Source: Deltaproteobacteria bacterium
GTDB lineage: Bacteria; Desulfobacterota; Syntrophia; Syntrophales; UBA5619
NCBI GenBank assembly: GCA_026388365.1
Contig: JAPLJW010000125.1
Location: 1 to 9,211 of the forward strand
Direction of reading: 5' to 3'
DNA: 9,211 bases
The notes below the pieces were generated by a model. That model was not told where the DNA came from. It saw only the letters and a program-made list of their open reading frames with translations, and made no database searches. A program made the position numbers and the translations under genes. How positions within the stretch are numbered: position 1 is the first letter of the stretch; the number at the start of each line of letters is the position of its first letter. Of this stretch, positions 5,948-9,211 are shown piece after piece.

Positions 5948-6952
5948 CTATTTCAGACTCCTGGCGTAATCGAGGTTGGCCTTGCCGATCTTATCCTCGT
6001 ACGACTGGTACAGGGGCGCCAGGGCCTTGACGAACTCCTGCCGCTCCGCCGGCGTGAGGGTGTAAACCTCCACCTTGCCGGACTTCTTCATGATCTCGAG
6101 GCTCTTTTCGTTGAGATCTTCGCTCAGGCTCCGTTCATAGGCGGTCGCCTGTTTCATGGCTTCCGTGAAGAGCTTCTGCTGTTCCGGCTTCAGGCTGTCC
6201 CAAAACTTCACGTTCGTCATAACGATGTAGTCGATCCGGGTGAAGTTGCCGACGGTGAGGTACTTGGCCACTTCGTAGAACTTCATCGTCTCGTGGTTGT
6301 TGAAGGTGTTGTCGAGGCCGTCGATGGCCTTGCTGTTGAGGGCCTGGTAGACCTCGGCGAAGGCCATGGTCTGGGACCCGGCGCCCAGGGCCTTGTTGCG
6401 GGCGTCGAGCAAGCCGCCGCTCTGGACGCGGAGCTTCAGCCCCTTGAAGTCCTCCGGCTTTTTAAGAGGGCGCTTCTGGTTGATGAACTGCGTGAAGCCG
6501 TTCGGCCACTGCGCGATCCCGATGAATCCCGCCCGCCGAAGGCTGTTGAACATATCCTTGCCCTTGTCGGACGCCCAGAAGGCCTCGGCGGCATCCTCGC
6601 TGGCGAACAGGAACGGCATGTCCACGATCTGGAACTGGGGGTTGAATCCCACCATCTTCGTCATGGACGGGGCGATGACCTGGACGTTGTTGGCCCGCAG
6701 GGCCTCCAATTCCTCCTTGTCGCCGTAGAGCATGGAGGAGGGGTAGAGCTTCACGTCGAAGACGCCGGTTTTGTCAAGGAGTTCCTTGAACTTCATGGAT
6801 GCCTGCCCCTTGGGCGTCAGGTCGGCGACGACGTGGGAGAACTTGACTTCGATCTTCTGGGCATTGGCGATTCCCCCGTACAGGAGAAGCGCGGCGGCCA
6901 GAAATACGACGGTAACGATGAATCCGGTTTTTCTGATGGCGATTCCTTTCAT
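5948..6952 (-). CDS. dctP: TRAP transporter solute-binding protein DctP
   Basis: This is the periplasmic solute receptor of the TRAP system, 334 aa. The signal peptide has basic residues (KGIAIRK), a hydrophobic core at about 10-26 and a likely cut after ANA (residue 31). The mature start KIEVKFSHVVADLTPKGQA is typical of DctP. The conserved substrate-binding arginine is probably Arg175 in GLKLRVQSGG, the residue that pairs with the substrate carboxylate across this family. LNSKAIDGLDNTFNN at 205-219 is the usual downstream family block. The start is the ATG at 6952, with AGGAGG 6 nt upstream. The frame stays open to 7612, but that part is a shadow inside sdhB. Binding of C4-dicarboxylates is inferred from context; other carboxylates are possible. 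Confidence 0.95.
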   Translation of the reverse strand: MKGIAIRKTGFIVTVVFLAAALLLYGGIANAQKIEVKFSHVVADLTPKGQASMKFKELLDKTGVFDVKLYPSSMLYGDKEELEALRANNVQVIAPSMTKMVGFNPQFQIVDMPFLFASEDAAEAFWASDKGKDMFNSLRRAGFIGIAQWPNGFTQFINQKRPLKKPEDFKGLKLRVQSGGLLDARNKALGAGSQTMAFAEVYQALNSKAIDGLDNTFNNHETMKFYEVAKYLTVGNFTRIDYIVMTNVKFWDSLKPEQQKLFTEAMKQATAYERSLSEDLNEKSLEIMKKSGKVEVYTLTPAERQEFVKALAPLYQSYEDKIGKANLDYARSLK

Positions 6953-7017
6953 GAACAACCTCCTTTTTGGGTTTTGATAATTCCGGTGCAGGATCGGACT
7001 TCCCTTCCCTCTTTGCC
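6953..7017 (-). other. sdhB-dctP gap
   Basis: This 65-bp gap holds the strong dctP ribosome site (AGGAGG at 6959-6964) after an A-rich stretch. I see no stem with a U-run and no sigma-54 element, so transcription probably continues from the sdh genes. A weak internal promoter cannot be excluded. Confidence 0.5.
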
Positions 7018-7848
7018 CTACGTGCCCACCGTAACAGGCGGCGCCTCGATCTTGGGCTTCCGTTCCGCATCCGGCGGCAGGGGATGGGTCTTGGCGCACG
7101 CATGATCCTTCCCCAAATGTAAGTAATCCCGAACGAGATCCCGCTTCAGAAGCTGGATCGCCCGCGCGGGGTCCACCCCCTTGGGGCAGGCGTTGGAGCA
7201 CTCGCCGGCGTAATGACAGCCGAAGACCCCGTGGCTTTTCGCCACGAGATCCTTCCGCTCCCCGCCCCCGTCGTCGCGGGAGTCCGTGTTGTAACGGTAG
7301 GCCTGCGTGAGGGCCATGGGGCCGGGGTACTGCCGGTCCGTCGCCATGGTGGGGCAGGCGGCCATGCAGACCCCGCACTTGATGCAGTAGGTAAACTGCA
7401 GGAACTCCTCCAATTGATGCGGGCTCTGAAAATATTCCCCGGTCGGTTTTTCCATCTCCTGGACGTCCTGGCGGATGATGTAGGGCTTGACCCGCTGGTG
7501 GACGCCGAACATGGGAACGAGGTCGGGCACCAGATCCCGGATGATGTTGAAGTTGGGCAGGGCCGCTACGGTCAAGGCGCTGTCCGTCAAATCCAGGGTC
7601 TGCGTATTGCACGCGAGCGTCGGCTTGCCGTTGATGAGCATGGCGCAGGATCCGCAGACGCCCATGCGGCAGGAAAAGCGGAAGGCCAGGGACGGATCCT
7701 GTTCTTCCTTGATCATGTGGATGCAGTCCAGGACCGTCATGCCTTTTTCCACCTGCAGCACGTACCGCTGGATCCGGGGTTCATCATCCACTGCCGGATC
7801 GAACCGCCGGATGTAAAACGTAATGGGAACTTTCTTGATCGGTTCCAT
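7018..7848 (-). CDS. sdhB: Succinate dehydrogenase/fumarate reductase iron-sulfur subunit
   Basis: This is the electron-transfer subunit linking the flavoprotein to the membrane quinone site, 276 aa, slightly longer than E. coli SdhB because of a C-terminal tail. The [2Fe-2S] domain has Cys60, Cys65, Cys68 and Cys80 (CRMGVCGSC). By comparison with E. coli, the [4Fe-4S] cluster would use Cys155, 158, 161 and 221, and the [3Fe-4S] cluster Cys165, 211 and 217. YRYNTDSRDDGGGERKD at 184-200 is a strong family block. After CIKCGVCMAACP the sequence runs PTMATDRQYPGP, without the Trp pair used near the quinone in E. coli SdhB. The start ATG follows TAAGGAGGAGAC, 9 nt after the sdhD stop. Reaction direction cannot be told from sequence. 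Confidence 0.96.
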   Translation of the reverse strand: MEPIKKVPITFYIRRFDPAVDDEPRIQRYVLQVEKGMTVLDCIHMIKEEQDPSLAFRFSCRMGVCGSCAMLINGKPTLACNTQTLDLTDSALTVAALPNFNIIRDLVPDLVPMFGVHQRVKPYIIRQDVQEMEKPTGEYFQSPHQLEEFLQFTYCIKCGVCMAACPTMATDRQYPGPMALTQAYRYNTDSRDDGGGERKDLVAKSHGVFGCHYAGECSNACPKGVDPARAIQLLKRDLVRDYLHLGKDHACAKTHPLPPDAERKPKIEAPPVTVGT

Positions 7849-7857
7849 GTCTCCTCC

Positions 7858-8232
7858 TTACAGGGCTTTCCCGAGCGATCTTGCGGCAATGGCGGCGTAC
7901 GTCCCGATGACGAACAAAACAATCCCCGCGCACCACAGGAACTTCGTGATGAACTGCTGCGCCCCCCGGGAAGGGCCCAGCTCGAAAACGATCGTCCGCA
8001 GACCGAAGAATCCGTGGTAAAGGACGGCGGCCAGCAGGAAGATGTACGTCACGGTGAAGAAGAGATTTTTGCTTCGCCAGGAGACGTTCTCCCAGTCCAC
8101 GGCGTCCCCCGCCGCCGGGTTGAAGATGCCGAGAATGGCATTCATATGCACCGTCATCATGTGGAGCCCTCCCAGGATGAAGATGACGATGCCCGCGATG
8201 ATAAACCAGGTCCAGCTACTTGTTTCACGCAT
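7858..8232 (-). CDS. sdhD: Succinate dehydrogenase membrane anchor subunit D
   Basis: This is a small membrane anchor of 124 aa with three hydrophobic segments, about 8-36, 57-80 and 97-117. His73 in LYHGFFGLRTIVFELG matches the heme-ligand helix of SdhC/SdhD proteins. His24 and His29 (LHMMTVHMN) in the first helix are possible further ligands. The motif H-G-x-x-G-L-R-x-I-x-x-E-L-G is nearly the same as that in the neighbouring subunit C, suggesting an old duplication or a symmetrical pair. It starts at an ATG after AGGGGGTG, 12 nt beyond the sdhC stop. Calling it D rather than a second C is based on position and size. Confidence 0.85.
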   Translation of the reverse strand: MRETSSWTWFIIAGIVIFILGGLHMMTVHMNAILGIFNPAAGDAVDWENVSWRSKNLFFTVTYIFLLAAVLYHGFFGLRTIVFELGPSRGAQQFITKFLWCAGIVLFVIGTYAAIAARSLGKAL

Positions 8233-8244
8233 GTCGCACCCCCT

Positions 8245-8682
8245 TTAATCCAGGACAAAGATGTTCATGCCCCCCGCCAGAATGACCAATGCGGCTATGA
8301 CCATGACGACGATCATGAGGGGTCTTTGCACGTTCAGGGAGGAGCGGTACGGGTAAACCGGCTCCTCCGCCTTTCCCACGGCGAAACCGAGCTCGATGAG
8401 GATGAGCCGGAGGCCGTTGAGGGCATGGAAGGCAAACCCGATGTACACGACAAACTCGCCGAGTTTGAAAACGGGGCGGTCGAGGGCATTCATGGCTGCA
8501 TTCCAGCTTTCCGGTCCGAAGATCCGCACGGAGCTTTCGAAGATGTGCATCATAAAAAAGAGGAGTATCCCCAGTCCGGCGACCCGGTGAATGATGTAGA
8601 GATAGCGCTCGATACCCCAGCGGCCGCCGCCGAGCCAGCCGATGATGCCCAAATGATTGTCGAATTGTTTTATCTCGCTCAT
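8245..8682 (-). CDS. sdhC: Succinate dehydrogenase cytochrome b subunit C
   Basis: This is the heme b-binding membrane anchor, 145 aa, with three hydrophobic segments at about 28-48, 74-98 and 122-142. IIHRVAG at 30-36 aligns with E. coli SdhC ILHRVSG, with His32-Arg33 at the quinone-site positions; the E. coli Ser27 equivalent is Tyr29. His86 in FAFHALNGLRLILIELG aligns with the E. coli heme ligand His84. His46 (MMHIFES) may be a second ligand. The N-terminus (GWLGGGRWGIERYLYIIHR) is unlike E. coli. The ATG follows TTAGGGGAGG, 11 nt after the sdhA stop. Confidence 0.9.
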   Translation of the reverse strand: MSEIKQFDNHLGIIGWLGGGRWGIERYLYIIHRVAGLGILLFFMMHIFESSVRIFGPESWNAAMNALDRPVFKLGEFVVYIGFAFHALNGLRLILIELGFAVGKAEEPVYPYRSSLNVQRPLMIVVMVIAALVILAGGMNIFVLD

Positions 8683-8693
8683 CGATCCCTCCC

Positions 8694-9211
8694 CTAATAT
8701 TTCCGCTCTACCGGTTTCCAGTTCGTGACGGCCACCGGCTTGTAACTGAGCACGGGCCCCTCCTTGGTGTAGCCGACGAGGGTGTGCTTCAGCCAGTTGA
8801 TATCATCCCGGGTCGTGAAATCCCTCCGGGCATGGGCCCCCCGGGACTCCTGCCGGGCGATGGCCGCCGTGATGACGGCCTCGGCGAGATCGAGGAGGTT
8901 CTCGATCTCCAGGACGTTGACCAGGTTCGTGTTGTAGATGCCGCTCTTGTCCACAACGGAAATGCGGGCAAAGCGTTTCTGGAGGTCCTCGACCTTTTTC
9001 AGACCTTCCACCATGCCCGCGGCATCGCGGTAAACCCCTGCGGATTTGTCCATCACCTCGCGGAGCTCCTTTTTGATGGCGTAGGGATCTTCCCCGCCCT
9101 TCCGCTCGCAGAATCCGACAAAGATCCGCTCCCGCTCCGCGTCGATGGGACCCGCCGGCAGTTTTGGCAGGGGCGGGTCCGACTGGAGGTACTTCACGAT
9201 CTCCCCCCCGG
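8694..9211 (-). CDS. sdhA: Succinate dehydrogenase/fumarate reductase flavoprotein, C-terminal part (partial)
   Basis: Only the last 171 residues of the catalytic flavoprotein are present; the right edge cuts the gene, so no start is given. The in-frame GTG near 9197 is an internal valine. Seen: the helical domain with VEDLQKRFARISVVDKSG, NTNLVNVLEIENLLDLAE, and the conserved QESRGAHARRDFTTRDDINW block (120-139 of this fragment), which marks the C-terminal domain of SdhA/FrdA. The FAD-binding and active-site regions lie outside the window. It ends 11 nt before sdhC, showing that A is followed by C, D and then B. Confidence 0.95.
   Translation of the reverse strand, partial: GGEIVKYLQSDPPLPKLPAGPIDAERERIFVGFCERKGGEDPYAIKKELREVMDKSAGVYRDAAGMVEGLKKVEDLQKRFARISVVDKSGIYNTNLVNVLEIENLLDLAEAVITAAIARQESRGAHARRDFTTRDDINWLKHTLVGYTKEGPVLSYKPVAVTNWKPVERKY

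Noticed and set aside
5330..7105. 591-codon plus-strand open frame opposite dctP and dctQ
   Set aside because: The opposite strand encodes clear DctP and DctQ proteins with ribosome sites. The plus translation is rich in Gly, Val, Glu, His and Asp with no family motif, typical of an antisense shadow in G+C-rich DNA.
7213..8697. 494-codon plus-strand open frame opposite sdhB, sdhD and sdhC
   Set aside because: It spans three real minus-strand genes and their junctions, has no recognisable domain and has the composition of a shadow.

Overview
The window is about 60% G+C. It looks like a piece of a chromosome from an anaerobic, potentially nitrogen-fixing bacterium, most likely a deltaproteobacterium in the broad sense (Desulfobacterota, perhaps Syntrophales). 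The basis is gene content and protein style: a NifA-type activator, an amtB-glnK pair behind a sigma-54 promoter, a membrane-bound succinate dehydrogenase/fumarate reductase, and a DctPQM TRAP transporter. The taxonomy is inference only. No tRNA, rRNA, CRISPR array or intact insertion sequence was seen.

Left part (1-3093), nitrogen block on the minus strand. The left edge cuts a NifA-like enhancer-binding protein after its N-terminal GAF domain. Next is a gene remnant (680-1012) with coding character but no usable start, inside a poorly explained stretch (397-1175). Then comes amtB-glnK, transcribed right to left and translationally coupled. Upstream of amtB is a textbook -24/-12 sigma-54 element (TGGCAC-N5-TTGC), with a nested inverted repeat about 110 bp further upstream that could bind an enhancer-binding protein. 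The PII protein lacks the uridylylation tyrosine (Tyr51) and one phosphate-contacting arginine.

Middle part (3094-4060). A single plus-strand gene encodes a HesA/MoeB/ThiF-family adenylyltransferase, divergent from amtB. It may be a nif-associated HesA, but no sulfur-carrier partner is visible. It converges on the TRAP operon, and a strong 11-bp-stem terminator (4013-4045) ends the minus-strand transcript.

Right part (4065-9211), a minus-strand operon running sdhA (C-terminal part only, cut by the right edge), sdhC, sdhD, sdhB, dctP, dctQ, dctM. Spacing is tight, with a 65-bp gap between sdhB and dctP and an 81-bp gap holding a large hairpin between dctP and dctQ. A C4-dicarboxylate-type importer joined to the enzyme interconverting succinate and fumarate suggests that uptake is matched to fumarate or succinate metabolism. 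The two membrane anchors carry matching heme-ligand motifs, which fits a two-subunit and possibly two-heme arrangement.

Very long open frames on the plus strand opposite amtB, dctP and the sdh genes are antisense shadows caused by high G+C codon use and are not annotated.
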